Source of the DNA: Anaerolineales bacterium
GTDB taxonomy: Bacteria; Chloroflexota; Anaerolineae; 4572-78; J111
DNA length: 64,000 nt
NCBI GenBank assembly: GCA_015075185.1
Contig: JABTUW010000001.1
Span: forward strand, 558,001-622,000
Direction of reading: 5' to 3'
Below, one piece after another: positions 7,798-16,885 of this stretch; position 1 is the first letter of the stretch, and every line of letters begins with the position of its first letter. The position numbers were made by a program, and so were the translations under genes. A model generated the notes under the pieces. The model was not told the DNA's origin. It did not search any database and saw only the letters and a list, made by a program, of their open reading frames with translations.

Positions 7798-8310
7798 ATG
7801 AAGACTATTCGTAAGATATTCGCGGTTGGTTACTCATCTATTACTATCCTATTTTTCGGCTGTGCGTTGGCATTGATCGTCTTCGCCGTGTTTGAGCTAT
7901 GGAACGGCGTCAACCCCAGCGCCGACCTGGCCGTACGCGAGCGCTTCAACGCTATCCTGGAGAGTATTGGCCTGCTGACTATCGCCGTCGCCGCCCTCGA
8001 ACTGGGCCAGACTATCCTCGAAGAAGAAGTGCTGCGCGAAGCCCACATGAGCGCGCCGACACGCGTGCGCCGGTTCTTATCACGGTTTATGGTCGTCATT
8101 GTCGTCTCCCTTTCGGTTGAGGCTTTAATTGCTATTTTTCAATTTGTCCACGACGATCCGGCCCAGCTTCCACGAGCAGCCATGGTCGGCGTGGCAGCGG
8201 CGGTGCTGCTGGCGGCATGGGCCTTATTCGTCAAGCTCAACCGCAGCGCCGAGGAGTTAGAGCCGGAAGCCATGGAGCAGGCCAAGCAAGAGGATCACAA
8301 AGTAGAGTAG
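7798..8310 (+). CDS. Small membrane protein with four predicted membrane segments, family not recognised
   Basis: 170 residues from the ATG at 7798 (a TTG six codons earlier is possible but unneeded). Hydrophobic segments lie near residues 10-35 (SSITILFFGCALALIVFAVF), 58-78 (ESIGLLTIAVAALELG), 100-120 (FMVVIVVSLSVEALIAIFQF) and 133-155 (AAMVGVAAAVLLAAWALFV), with a charged C-terminal tail (EELEPEAMEQAKQEDHKVE) likely in the cytoplasm. A motif LELGQTILEEEVLRE sits after the second segment. It precedes secDF, but that gene has its own promoter, so a functional link is not implied. The topology is all that can be supported. Confidence 0.7.
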   Translation: MKTIRKIFAVGYSSITILFFGCALALIVFAVFELWNGVNPSADLAVRERFNAILESIGLLTIAVAALELGQTILEEEVLREAHMSAPTRVRRFLSRFMVVIVVSLSVEALIAIFQFVHDDPAQLPRAAMVGVAAAVLLAAWALFVKLNRSAEELEPEAMEQAKQEDHKVE

Positions 8311-8331
8311 ATTAGCCACTTTTGGCCTTAT

Positions 8332-8359
8332 TTGACATTGCCAGCCCCACGACTATAAT
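8332..8359 (+). promoter_or_regulatory. Promoter of secDF
   Basis: TTGACA (8332-8337), 16-bp spacer, TATAAT (8354-8359); both hexamers are consensus. It lies 21 nt after the preceding stop and about 70 nt before the secDF start. Confidence 0.65.
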
Positions 8360-8430
8360 CGGAATGTTTGTATAATTATTCTCGCCCCACTGGAAGAAGC
8401 GGGTGAATAGATAAGGGCACCATTGAATTT

Positions 8431-10920
8431 ATGAGACAACGAAATATTACCATTGTCATCGGTATTTTGCTGCTGACAGCCGTGTTGATCTGGATCAACA
8501 GCGTCAATTTAGAATATACTTATCCTGAAGCAACCGAAGGTGCGCCCGCCGAAGCTGTCCCCTGGTGGGCCGCTTTATTACCCTGGCAAGGCTCTCAGCA
8601 GCGCAGTATTGCCGTTCACCAGGGGCTGGACTTGCAGGGCGGCTTGCAGGTGGTGCTAGAAGCCGACCTGCCGGCAGACCAGCAACTCCAAGAGGGCGCA
8701 ATGGAAGCAGCCCGGGTGATTGTGGACAACCGGGTGAACGGCCTGGGTGTGACCGAGCCGTTGGTCCAGCTTCAAGGCAGCAATCGCATGATTGTCGAAC
8801 TGCCCGGTATCTCCGACCCTGAACTGGCCATCAGTACTTTGCGTGAAACAGGCTTACTGGAATTTGTAGATGCTCAGTCCAGCCCTATTCCCGAAGGGAC
8901 GATCATCCAAACCAGTTTTGGCGGAGCGGGTCAAGCCAGTTCGACTCAACCTGTGACCGGTACTAACGAGATTTCGGCAACCGGCGAGATTAGCGCCAGT
9001 CAGGTCGCCCCACCGGCCCAAATCTACCCCACCATCATCACCGGCAGCGATCTTGATCAGGTCAGCAATGCCGGTTTCAACCCTGATCGCCGGGTGGTAG
9101 AAATCAATTTTAGCCTCAAGCCCGAAGGCGGGCAGAAGTTTGGGGAATATACCGGGGCTAACATTGGCAATTTCCTGTGCATTGTTCTGGACAAAAAAGT
9201 ACTCTCGTGTCCTACGGTCAATGCCCGGATTGATACAAGTGGGACCATTTCCCTGGGCCAGGATAGTTTGGAGCAGGGCCAGGCCCTGGCTATCCAGTTG
9301 AAGTATGGCGCCCTGCCGGTGCCGCTCAAAGTTGTTGAGAACCGGACGATTGGCCCCACCCTGGGCCAAGATTCGGTCCAGAAAAGCATCCAGGCTGGGA
9401 CAATTGGCTTGATCATTGTTTCACTCTTTATGTTGATTTACTACCGGCTGCCCGGTTTCATGGCTGTCCTGGCCCTGGCGGTTTACGGCCTGCTCAACTT
9501 TGCCTTGTATAAAACTATTCCCGTTACGCTCACCTTACCGGCCATCACCGGCTTTATTTTGTCTGTCGGTATTGCAGTGGACGGCAATATTTTGGTATTT
9601 GAACGATTGAAGGAAGAGCTGCGGGCGGGGCGCAGCTTAAAAATGGCGATGGAACTGGCCTTTAGCCGGGCCTGGCCCTCCATTCGCGACTCGGCCTTCA
9701 GTACGTTAATCACCTGTCTGATCCTGTTCTGGTTTGGCTCTAACTTTGGCGCGGGGGTAGTTAAAGGTTTTGCGATCACGCTGGCCCTGGGTGAGTTAAT
9801 TCACCTTTTTACCAACATTACCGTCACCCGCGCCTTCCTGCGCCTGATGGTGGGTATCACCGGCGAAGGTTTAAAGGACAAGCCCTTCTTGCTCGGCCTT
9901 CAGCGCGAACCGGCAAGCAGCCCTGCGCCGTGGTGGGCCTCCTGGCTCCTGGATATTGTCGGTAAGCGGAAGTGGTACTACATTTTGTCGTTGGTGTTTA
10001 TCATTCCCGGCTTGATCGGGATGATTTTCTCGCAGATCGAATATGGCACGCCGCTGAAATTGGGAATTGATTTTACCAGCGGTTCCTTGATGGAATTGCA
10101 GTTCGAACAGCCGGTCCAGCCGGCCCAGGTGCAGCAAATTTTTGCCAACTTCAGCTACAATGGCCTTGACTTCAAAGACACAGCGGTAACTACCGCCAAC
10201 CAGTTGGGGCAGGAAACCATCCTCATTCGTTCCAAATTCCTGGAAGAGGAACCCAAATCGCTGCTCGAAGAGCAGTTACAGAGCGAGTTGGGCAACTTCA
10301 AAGAGCTGCGCTTCGACTCGGTCGGCCCGACGATTGGCCAAGAGGTCGGCCAGGCTGCCAGTTACGCTATTATAGCAGCGGCAATTGCTATTTTGCTGTT
10401 CCTGGTGTTTGCCTTTCGCTCGGTGCCCAATGCGTTTCGTTACGGCGTCGCTGCCGTCGTCGCCATGCTCCACGACATTTTGGTCGTGGCGGGCTTGTTC
10501 GCCATTGCCGGCTTGGTGCTGGGTTGGGAAGTGAACGCGCTGTTCCTGACCGCCATCCTGACGGTCATTGGCTTCTCTGTCCACGATACCATCGTTGTCT
10601 TTGACCGTTTGCGTGAGAACCTGCCGCGCCATCGCAACGAACCCTACGAAGTGGTCTGCAACCGCAGCATTCTGGAAACGCTGAACCGAAGTCTGGCCAC
10701 ATCTATCGCCACGCTTTTTGTCGTCATCGCTATCCTGCTATTCGGTGGGGCGACGATCAGACAATTTATAGCCATTATCCTGGTTGGGATTATCACCGGC
10801 ACCTACTCCTCCATCTTCAATGCCGTGCCGATCCTGGTATCCTGGCAGATGGGCGAAATCGGCAACCTTTTCCGCCGCTTGACTGGCCGCACCCCCGTCG
10901 AAGCGACCGCCCAGAGCTAA
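8431..10920 (+). CDS. secDF: Protein translocase subunit SecDF (fused SecD and SecF)
   Basis: Membrane chaperone of the Sec pathway that uses the proton gradient to pull exported proteins across after SecA. 829 residues. The SecD half (about 1-490) has the first membrane segment, the GLDLQGG motif opening the P1 periplasmic domain, and the conserved segments SVGIAVDGNILVFERLKEEL. The SecF half (about 500-829) has GIDFTSGS and VIGFSVHDTIVVFDRLREN. The conserved acidic/charged membrane residues of both halves are present. Fusion into one chain occurs in Firmicutes and several other phyla. The gene stands alone with its own promoter and a strong terminator. Confidence 0.95.
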   Translation: MRQRNITIVIGILLLTAVLIWINSVNLEYTYPEATEGAPAEAVPWWAALLPWQGSQQRSIAVHQGLDLQGGLQVVLEADLPADQQLQEGAMEAARVIVDNRVNGLGVTEPLVQLQGSNRMIVELPGISDPELAISTLRETGLLEFVDAQSSPIPEGTIIQTSFGGAGQASSTQPVTGTNEISATGEISASQVAPPAQIYPTIITGSDLDQVSNAGFNPDRRVVEINFSLKPEGGQKFGEYTGANIGNFLCIVLDKKVLSCPTVNARIDTSGTISLGQDSLEQGQALAIQLKYGALPVPLKVVENRTIGPTLGQDSVQKSIQAGTIGLIIVSLFMLIYYRLPGFMAVLALAVYGLLNFALYKTIPVTLTLPAITGFILSVGIAVDGNILVFERLKEELRAGRSLKMAMELAFSRAWPSIRDSAFSTLITCLILFWFGSNFGAGVVKGFAITLALGELIHLFTNITVTRAFLRLMVGITGEGLKDKPFLLGLQREPASSPAPWWASWLLDIVGKRKWYYILSLVFIIPGLIGMIFSQIEYGTPLKLGIDFTSGSLMELQFEQPVQPAQVQQIFANFSYNGLDFKDTAVTTANQLGQETILIRSKFLEEEPKSLLEEQLQSELGNFKELRFDSVGPTIGQEVGQAASYAIIAAAIAILLFLVFAFRSVPNAFRYGVAAVVAMLHDILVVAGLFAIAGLVLGWEVNALFLTAILTVIGFSVHDTIVVFDRLRENLPRHRNEPYEVVCNRSILETLNRSLATSIATLFVVIAILLFGGATIRQFIAIILVGIITGTYSSIFNAVPILVSWQMGEIGNLFRRLTGRTPVEATAQS

Positions 10921-10935
10921 TCCACTATGAAATAC

Positions 10936-10970
10936 AAAAAGGCTCCTGTACCTTCTCAGGAGCCTTTTTT
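10936..10970 (+). terminator. Rho-independent terminator of secDF
   Basis: Stem GGCTCCTG/CAGGAGCC (10941-10948 with 10957-10964) preceded by five A and followed by six T, 16 nt after the secDF stop. The A-tract suggests it may also work for the opposite strand. Confidence 0.9.
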
Positions 10971-10995
10971 AATACAGATTTGATTAAAAGTTAGG

Positions 10996-11017
10996 AGTCC
11001 AAAGTACACTTTGGACT
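10996..11017 (-). terminator. Hairpin at the 3' end of the GAF histidine kinase gene
   Basis: AGTCCAAAGT/ACTTTGGACT with a two-base loop, overlapping the end of the leftward kinase gene by one base pair step. On the minus strand it is followed by CCTAACTTTT, a weak T-run. Confidence 0.55.
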
Positions 11018-11018
11018 T

Positions 11019-12242
11019 TTATCCATTCAGAGGAAGGCTAAAGGTGAAACGACTGCCTACTCCTAACTCACTCTGCACCCAGATGTCGCCACCATGCGCT
11101 TCGACAATCTGCTTGGCAATTGCCAGCCCTAAGCCGGCCCCGTTTTCCGTTCCATTCTCCTGCACACGATAAAACTTTTTGAAGATCAACTCCAGGTCAC
11201 CCGGCGCAATACCGACGCCTGTATCCGCCACTGCCACCTGAACTCGCAATTGATTACCGGATAGAGTAACATTCACTGAACCCCCGGGCCGGTTATATTT
11301 GATGGCATTATCAACCAGGCTCATCATTACCTGGTGCAGACGTTTAGCATCTCCCTGGATAAGCGGCAGATTCTCTTTTGCCTTAAGCGACAGAGTAACA
11401 TTCTTCTGCAGGGCCTGGCTCTGCCGGCACTCTAACACTTCTTGAGCCAATAAGTGAAGATCCACTTTTTCCTTTTGCAATTGGACTCGGCCGGTTTCTA
11501 ACCGGCTCAAATCAAGAAAATTATTGACCATATGGACCAGATAAACAGCCTCGCGGTTGACTGATTCTAACCCAACCCGCCAATTTTCGGTGTTCACGTT
11601 TGAGTTGGCCAGCATAAACTGGCTAAAATCAATAATGGAGCTTACCGGTGAATGTAACTCTTGCGCCAGCTTGGCTACCTCGTCACTCTGCTCAAACATC
11701 CGCGCGTTTTGAATAGCTACAGCCGCTTGTCCAGCCAGGGTATGAAGCAGGCGAATATCATCGCCGGTAAAACCGGCCCGGTGATGCTTGTTATAAACCT
11801 CTAAAACCCCCAACGTTTTTTCTTTGAACTTTAACGGGACACCCAAAATCGAGCAGGCTTCAAACCAGGGCAGTTGGTCAATTTCACTAAAAGAGCGCCC
11901 ATCCTCGCGCAGGTTATCCACCACCAAAAACTCTCCCGTGCGGACAATCCAGCCCGCCAGACTGCCCTCAAAGGGGATGGTTCGCCGCTCCAGGGGTCTG
12001 ACCAGTTCTCCGCTAACTGCTTCAAGATAAAGCTCTCCACTTCCTTTATCCAATAACAGAACAGCCGCAACTTCCGTATCGGTCAATTCAACCGCTTCTT
12101 CGACGACAAACCGCAGTAAAGGCGCCAGTTCCAGAGTGGCATGCAGCTTGCGGCTGACTTCCAGCATCATTTCCAGCCGCGCTACTTGAATTTCTGCTGA
12201 TAAAGGGTGATTGTGGGTAAGATCTTTCAGCATCAACGGCAT
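11019..12242 (-). CDS. GAF-domain sensor histidine kinase
   Basis: Cytosolic sensor kinase, 407 residues, no membrane segment. Residues about 25-175 are a GAF domain ([20 protein letters not shown] to [12 protein letters not shown]). The HisKA dimerisation region follows, with the phosphoacceptor His in [10 protein letters not shown]. The ATPase domain has the N box ([10 protein letters not shown]), G1 ([10 protein letters not shown]) and G2 ([10 protein letters not shown]) and ends FSLPLNG. No receiver domain or adjacent response regulator is seen, so its partner is elsewhere. The signal sensed by the GAF domain is unknown. Confidence 0.9.
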   Translation of the reverse strand: MPLMLKDLTHNHPLSAEIQVARLEMMLEVSRKLHATLELAPLLRFVVEEAVELTDTEVAAVLLLDKGSGELYLEAVSGELVRPLERRTIPFEGSLAGWIVRTGEFLVVDNLREDGRSFSEIDQLPWFEACSILGVPLKFKEKTLGVLEVYNKHHRAGFTGDDIRLLHTLAGQAAVAIQNARMFEQSDEVAKLAQELHSPVSSIIDFSQFMLANSNVNTENWRVGLESVNREAVYLVHMVNNFLDLSRLETGRVQLQKEKVDLHLLAQEVLECRQSQALQKNVTLSLKAKENLPLIQGDAKRLHQVMMSLVDNAIKYNRPGGSVNVTLSGNQLRVQVAVADTGVGIAPGDLELIFKKFYRVQENGTENGAGLGLAIAKQIVEAHGGDIWVQSELGVGSRFTFSLPLNG

Positions 12243-12543
12243 ACCATCCTTGAATAGACTGTGGTCTCAACTATCTAAAATTCTAACACCAGGGTGATAG
12301 GCTGACAAGAGGGTTATGAGTCCCAAATCATTAATACTGGCTTACCTTTTTCCTGGCTCTTGGGTCTATTTTCGATCAAAAGTGATTTTTTCCACAAAAC
12401 TGATAGTTTTTGAGAGTCACGCAGTGCTATAATAACCACAGATTGAGCGAAAAACACTATTGTTGCGCCCGTTTTTGGCTCAAAACCAAGTGCAAAATTA
12501 CCAAGCTATAAGAACTTGAGGGGGAGGGTCAACTCGTATAGCA
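12243..12543. other. Intergenic region between kinase and HMG-CoA reductase
   Basis: 301 bp with no ORF of note. It contains a consensus -10 TATAAT at 12428-12433 on the plus strand, with only a weak -35 (TTTTTG at 12407-12412, 15-bp spacing), and a GAGGGGGAGGGT-type SD region before 12544. It probably holds the promoter of mvaA. Confidence 0.5.
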
Positions 12544-13836
12544 ATGAGCAATCTATTTGCGGGATTTTACAAGCTGACACAATCGGAGCGTTTGCAGAAG
12601 TTGGCGGAATTTGCCGGTTTGCAGGCCGATGACTTGTCGGCTTTGCGATCCAGTCTCTCAGCCGAGCAGGCCGAGGTCATGATTGAAAATGTGGTCGGTC
12701 GCTACACCTTACCGCTTGGCCTGGCTACAAATTTCTTGATTAATGAAGAAGAAGTACTGGTTCCCATGGTAGTCGAAGAGCCGAGCATTGTGGCTGCGGT
12801 CAGTTATGCGGCTAAACTGGCCCGCGCTGGCGGCGGTTTTCGTACTGCCAGCAGCGAACCACTGATGATTGGGCAGGTTCAGGTTTTGGATGTAGCGAAT
12901 TTAGACGAGGCCGCCGCTAAACTCATGGCCGCCGAAGACGAGCTGCTGGCCGCTGCCAATCAACACCATCCGACCATTCAAAAGTTGGGAGGCGGGGCCA
13001 AAGGCATTGAAATCCGACCCTTGCCCGACACACCCGCCGGCCCTATGCTGATCGTCCACATTTTGTACGACTGCCGGGATGCGATGGGGGCCAATGCCGT
13101 CAATACCGCCGCAGAAAGCATCGCCCCGCTCATCGAGCAGATCACGGGCGGGCGAGTCAACCTGCGCATTCTATCGAATCTAACCGACCGCCGCACGGCT
13201 CGCGCCGAGTGCCTCATTCCCATCGAGCAGCTTGCCCGCGATGGCTTGCCGGGCGATCAGGTCGCCCGGTCCATTTTTGAAGCCTGGGCTTTTGCCGCCG
13301 CCGACCCTTACCGGGCGGCGACCCACAATAAAGGAGTAATGAACGGGATTGACGCAGTGGCCGTAGCGACCGGTAACGACTGGCGTGCTTTGGAAGCCGG
13401 GGCGCACGCCTACGCCGCTCGAAATGGACGTTACACCAGCCTGACCGAGTGGTCGCTGGTAACGCTTGGCGAACACGGTCTGGAGACAGGCCAGGTGACC
13501 CATTTACGCGGCGCGTTGGATATGCCGTTAAGTGTCGGTACAGTTGGCGGCGCGACTAAAGCTCATCCCACGGCCCGCGTTTCGATGAAGATTTTGGGCC
13601 AGCCCCACGCCCGCCGGCTGGCTGAAATTATGGTCGCCGTCGGTTTGGCGCAAAACCTGGCCGCAATCCGGGCCTTAGCTACCGAGGGAATTCAACGCGG
13701 CCACATGCGGCTGCATGCCCGGCAGGTGGCGCTGGCCGCCGGGGCCAAAGAGGGGCAGGTGCAGCAAATCGCCGATAAACTGGTGGCGCTGGGCAATATC
13801 CGGGTCGAAACAGCCAGGGGGTTAATCGGGATGTGA
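12544..13836 (+). CDS. mvaA: Hydroxymethylglutaryl-CoA reductase, class II
   Basis: Interconverts HMG-CoA and mevalonate using NAD(P)H. 430 residues, the usual length of class II enzymes. Catalytic residues match the Pseudomonas mevalonii pattern: Glu79 in VVEEPSIVAA, Lys263 in HNKGVMNGIDA, Asp279 in ATGND, and the His of RGHMRLHARQ near the C-terminus. Substrate-binding NRxL-like and DAMGAN (residues 179-184) motifs are present. Class II enzymes were first known as degradative, but in bacteria with mevalonate-dependent isoprenoid synthesis they act biosynthetically. The neighbouring HMG-CoA synthase and thiolase support synthesis here. It is separated from mvaS by a strong promoter. Confidence 0.95.
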   Translation: MSNLFAGFYKLTQSERLQKLAEFAGLQADDLSALRSSLSAEQAEVMIENVVGRYTLPLGLATNFLINEEEVLVPMVVEEPSIVAAVSYAAKLARAGGGFRTASSEPLMIGQVQVLDVANLDEAAAKLMAAEDELLAAANQHHPTIQKLGGGAKGIEIRPLPDTPAGPMLIVHILYDCRDAMGANAVNTAAESIAPLIEQITGGRVNLRILSNLTDRRTARAECLIPIEQLARDGLPGDQVARSIFEAWAFAAADPYRAATHNKGVMNGIDAVAVATGNDWRALEAGAHAYAARNGRYTSLTEWSLVTLGEHGLETGQVTHLRGALDMPLSVGTVGGATKAHPTARVSMKILGQPHARRLAEIMVAVGLAQNLAAIRALATEGIQRGHMRLHARQVALAAGAKEGQVQQIADKLVALGNIRVETARGLIGM

Positions 13837-13889
13837 TGGGCGCAAAGGGTAGGGTCAACGGGGCGACCTTATTTGTCCTGGACATATTA

Positions 13890-13918
13890 TTGACAAAATA
13901 TAGACAATACGATATAAT
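13890..13918 (+). promoter_or_regulatory. Consensus promoter of mvaS-thiolase-DUF35 with repeat operator
   Basis: TTGACA (13890-13895), 17-bp spacer, TATAAT (13913-13918): exact consensus. A 15-bp perfect direct repeat GACAAAATATAGACA occupies 13892-13906 (over the -35) and 13923-13937 (just past the -10), 31 bp apart, about three helical turns. That geometry suggests a regulator binding both copies on one DNA face. Confidence 0.8.
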
Positions 13919-13964
13919 ATTAGACAAAATATAGACACTTTTCTACTTAGGTGGAGCAAAAAGC

Positions 13965-15020
13965 ATGCCTTTGATGAGACCTACTGCCGCAGCCGGTATT
14001 GTTGGCTACGGTAGTTACATTCCTAAATATCGCTTACCGGCTCAAGAAGTCGCCCGGGTCTGGACGGGCGGCAACGGCGAGTTGCCGATCAAAGAGAAGG
14101 CCGTGCCGGGGCCGGACGAAGACACCATGACCATTGGCCTGGAAGCGGCGCGCAACGCCTTGGCCCGCGCTCAGATCAACCCCCAAGAGATTGGCGCGGT
14201 GTGGGTCGGCAGCGAAAGTCACCCTTATGCCGTTAAGCCAACCAGCACCATCATTGCCGAAGCGATTGGAGCCACGCCCTACACCCAGGCCGCCGACTGG
14301 CAGTTTGCCTGCAAAGCCGGTACCGAAACCATTCAGGCAGCGATAGGGTTTGTCGGCAGCGGGATGGCCCACTATGCCCTGGGCATCGGCGCGGATACGG
14401 CCCAAGGCCGTCCGGGCGACGCCCTGGAATATACCGCCGCAGCCGGCGGCGCGGCCTTTATCATCGGTCCGGCCGCCGAAAGCATGGCTATCTTTGAAGC
14501 CAGTTCTTCCTATGTCACCGATACACCCGATTTCTGGCGGCGGCCAACGACCCATTACCCCAGCCACGGCCAGCGCTTTACCGGCGAGCCTGCTTACTTT
14601 CATCACGTCCTCGGTGTTGGGCAAGAGTTTATGAACCAACTGGGGCGGACGGCCAAAGATTTCGACTATGTAGTACTCCACCAGCCCAACAAAAAGTTTC
14701 CGGAGCGAGCCGCGACCATGCTGGGTTTTGAAAAGGAGCAGTGGGTGACAGGTCTGCTGGTGCCGGTGGTCGGCAACACCTATGCCGGGGCCAGTATTTT
14801 AGGCTTAACCGCCATCCTCGATGTCGCCAAGCCGGGAGACAAGATTCTGTGCATTTCCTTCGGCTCCGGTGCCGGCAGTGACGCCTTTGCCCTGCGAATT
14901 ACAGATAACATTGTCGGTAAGCAGCAGTTAGCGCCGACCACGCAGGCCTATATCAATCGCCGGGTAGAGATTGATTATGCCACCTATGCCCGCTACCGCC
15001 AGAAATTGCAGATGCATTAA
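13965..15020 (+). CDS. mvaS: Hydroxymethylglutaryl-CoA synthase, archaeal type
   Basis: Condenses acetyl-CoA with acetoacetyl-CoA to HMG-CoA, the committed step of the mevalonate pathway. 351 residues, the short archaeal form rather than the longer Gram-positive/eukaryotic form. The catalytic Cys116 is in [10 protein letters not shown], the general-base Glu is near [11 protein letters not shown], and the C-terminal motif is [10 protein letters not shown]. The start follows SD GGTGGAG with 7-8 nt spacing. It is the first gene of a unit with the thiolase and the DUF35 protein, the same three proteins that assemble into one complex in methanogens, where the scaffold channels acetoacetyl-CoA. Complex formation here is inference. 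Confidence 0.93.
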   Translation: MPLMRPTAAAGIVGYGSYIPKYRLPAQEVARVWTGGNGELPIKEKAVPGPDEDTMTIGLEAARNALARAQINPQEIGAVWVGSESHPYAVKPTSTIIAEAIGATPYTQAADWQFACKAGTETIQAAIGFVGSGMAHYALGIGADTAQGRPGDALEYTAAAGGAAFIIGPAAESMAIFEASSSYVTDTPDFWRRPTTHYPSHGQRFTGEPAYFHHVLGVGQEFMNQLGRTAKDFDYVVLHQPNKKFPERAATMLGFEKEQWVTGLLVPVVGNTYAGASILGLTAILDVAKPGDKILCISFGSGAGSDAFALRITDNIVGKQQLAPTTQAYINRRVEIDYATYARYRQKLQMH

Positions 15021-15086
15021 GGGTTTTTCTCGTGCCCAAACTGAGTTTAGGCACGAGAAAACGTTTAACGTTACGAGGAGTTCATT

Positions 15087-16247
15087 TTGAGAGACGTATC
15101 TATCATCGGGATTGGACAGACACCGGTGGGAGAGCATTGGGATAGAAGCTTGCGTCACCTGGCCTATGATGCTCTGGCAGCGGCTATGCGCGATGCCAAC
15201 GTCGAGCGAGCCGATGCCTTGTATGTCGGCAATATGCTTTCCGGCGAAGTATCAGGGCAGGCCCACCTCGGCGCGCTGATTGCCGATTTTGCCGGGCTGC
15301 GCAGCATCGAAGCGGTTAAAGTTGAGGCCGCCTGCGCCAGCGCCGCCGCCGCTTTCCGGCAGGCTTATATCGGTGTAGCCAGCGGCTTGCAGGATATTGC
15401 CATAGCTGTCGGCGTGGAAAAGATGACCGACGACATCGGCAGCAAGGTGACGGCAGGGCTGGCTTCCGCCGCGGATGCGGAGTACGAGGTTATTCACGGC
15501 GTCAGCTTTGTGGCCCTGAATGCCCTGATTATGCAGCGCTACATGTACGAATACAAGCTCCGGCGAGAGGATTTTGCCGGTTTCGCCATCAATGCTCACG
15601 CCAATGGGGCACGCAACCCCAATGCTATGTTTCAGAGTCCCATCAGCCGGGAGGCTTTTGTGCGCTCCAGCCTCATCGCCGACCCAATTGCTCTCTTAGA
15701 TGCCAGCGGCATGGCCGATGGCGCGGCGGCGGTAGTGCTTTGCCCAACCGAGCAGGCCCGCGAATTTAGCAATAACGCAGTGCGTATCAGGGCCAGCGCC
15801 GCCGCCACCGACAGCTTGAGCGTTCACGACCGGCGTGATCCCTTGTGGCTGCAGGCGGGTGAAGACTCAGCCCAACGGGCTTACCGGCAGGCCAGAATTG
15901 GCCCAACAGATATTGACTTTTTTGAACTGCACGATGCATTCACCATTATGGCCGCCTTAAGCCTGGAAGCGACCGGTTTTGCCGAACGCGGCAAAGGCAC
16001 CTGGCTGGCTCGCGATGGCGAAATCACTTTGGAAGGCAAAATTCCTATCTGCACTCAGGGTGGTTTGAAAGCGCGTGGCCATCCCGTGGGGGCCACCGGG
16101 CTGTACCAGATTGTCGAGGCTGTCCAACAGCTACGCAGCGAAGCGGGAGAAAATCAAGTAGCCAATGCTCGCCTGGGGATGACCCAAAACATCGGCGGCA
16201 GCGGAGCAACGATTATCACCCATATTTTTGAAAGAGTGAATGGATGA
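15087..16247 (+). CDS. Thiolase, acetoacetyl-CoA-forming (archaeal/SCP-X-like type)
   Basis: Predicted to make acetoacetyl-CoA from two acetyl-CoA for the synthase next door. 386 residues starting at a TTG (15087-15089), with SD GAGGAG seven to eight bases upstream; no ATG fits. Nucleophile Cys83 is in VEAACASAAAAF. Near the C-terminus are the HDAFT segment (ELHDAFTIMA) and the GGLKARGHPVGATG motif with the catalytic His, as in SCP-X/archaeal thiolases; the CxG of classical thiolases is replaced by IGGSG. The gene follows mvaS by 66 nt and precedes the DUF35 gene, matching the archaeal thiolase-synthase-DUF35 arrangement. Confidence 0.9.
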   Translation: MRDVSIIGIGQTPVGEHWDRSLRHLAYDALAAAMRDANVERADALYVGNMLSGEVSGQAHLGALIADFAGLRSIEAVKVEAACASAAAAFRQAYIGVASGLQDIAIAVGVEKMTDDIGSKVTAGLASAADAEYEVIHGVSFVALNALIMQRYMYEYKLRREDFAGFAINAHANGARNPNAMFQSPISREAFVRSSLIADPIALLDASGMADGAAAVVLCPTEQAREFSNNAVRIRASAAATDSLSVHDRRDPLWLQAGEDSAQRAYRQARIGPTDIDFFELHDAFTIMAALSLEATGFAERGKGTWLARDGEITLEGKIPICTQGGLKARGHPVGATGLYQIVEAVQQLRSEAGENQVANARLGMTQNIGGSGATIITHIFERVNG

Positions 16248-16353
16248 GACGAAGAGGCGAGGAGCAGTGAAGCCAGACTGGATCATTCCTTTTCTCCTCC
16301 TCGCGCCATCGCATTATCGAGTCATTAATTATTTTTAAGGAGAACTTATTACG

Positions 16354-16764
16354 ATGTCTACAGAAATTGCCCAACATTGGCGATTAAAGTCACAGCGGTA
16401 TCAGTTGGTGGGCGAGGTTTGCCCGCAGTGTAACGGTAAGATTTTTCCGCCGCGGGATGTCTGTCCCTACTGCGCCGAAGGACCGGCTCAACCGCCGTTC
16501 AAATTCAGCGGGCGGGGTGAGGTCTACTCACACACCACGGTCCACAAGCCGCCAGAGGGGTATGAAGAAGTGGCCCCCTACACAGTAGCGTTGATCAAGC
16601 TGGAAGAAGGCCCCCTGATCACGGCCCAACTGACCGATGTGGCTAATGACGAGGTTGAGATTGGCATGCCGGTCGAGATGGTCACGCGCAAACTGCGCAC
16701 CCAGGGCGACGAGGGATTGATTATTTACGGCTACAAGTTCCGTCCCCAGTTGGCTACCGTCTAA
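16354..16764 (+). CDS. DUF35 zinc-ribbon/OB-fold protein, scaffold-type partner of thiolase and HMG-CoA synthase
   Basis: 136 residues. The N-terminal rubredoxin-like zinc ribbon has four cysteines (C23, C26, C37, C40 in EVCPQCNG and DVCPYCAEG), followed by an OB fold (FSGRGEVYSHTTVHKPPEGY). In methanogens this family bridges thiolase and HMG-CoA synthase and binds CoA in the shared channel. Its place as the last gene of that unit here argues for the same role. SD AAGGAG lies ahead of the ATG. The DUF35 family also serves other thiolases, so the assignment rests on neighbours. Confidence 0.88.
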   Translation: MSTEIAQHWRLKSQRYQLVGEVCPQCNGKIFPPRDVCPYCAEGPAQPPFKFSGRGEVYSHTTVHKPPEGYEEVAPYTVALIKLEEGPLITAQLTDVANDEVEIGMPVEMVTRKLRTQGDEGLIIYGYKFRPQLATV

Positions 16765-16794
16765 AGGTTTTCGACAACCAAACTTGGTAAATAT

Positions 16795-16855
16795 GGAAGG
16801 TTGGAAGATTGGCTAGTATTTACCAACCTTCCAATCCTCCAACCCTCCCGGTTTT
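16795..16855. terminator. Purine/pyrimidine-skewed hairpin after the mevalonate unit
   Basis: GGAAGGTTGGAAGATTGG on the left pairs in two registers with CCAACCTTCC and CCAATCCTCCAACC on the right. It lies between the convergent DUF35 and LysE genes and could act as a bidirectional terminator. Similar skewed hairpins are at 18293-18327, 44931-45041, 56121-56178 and 58975-59017. Confidence 0.6.
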
Positions 16856-16885
16856 ACCAATTGGCAGGATTTCCTGAACTTCCTC

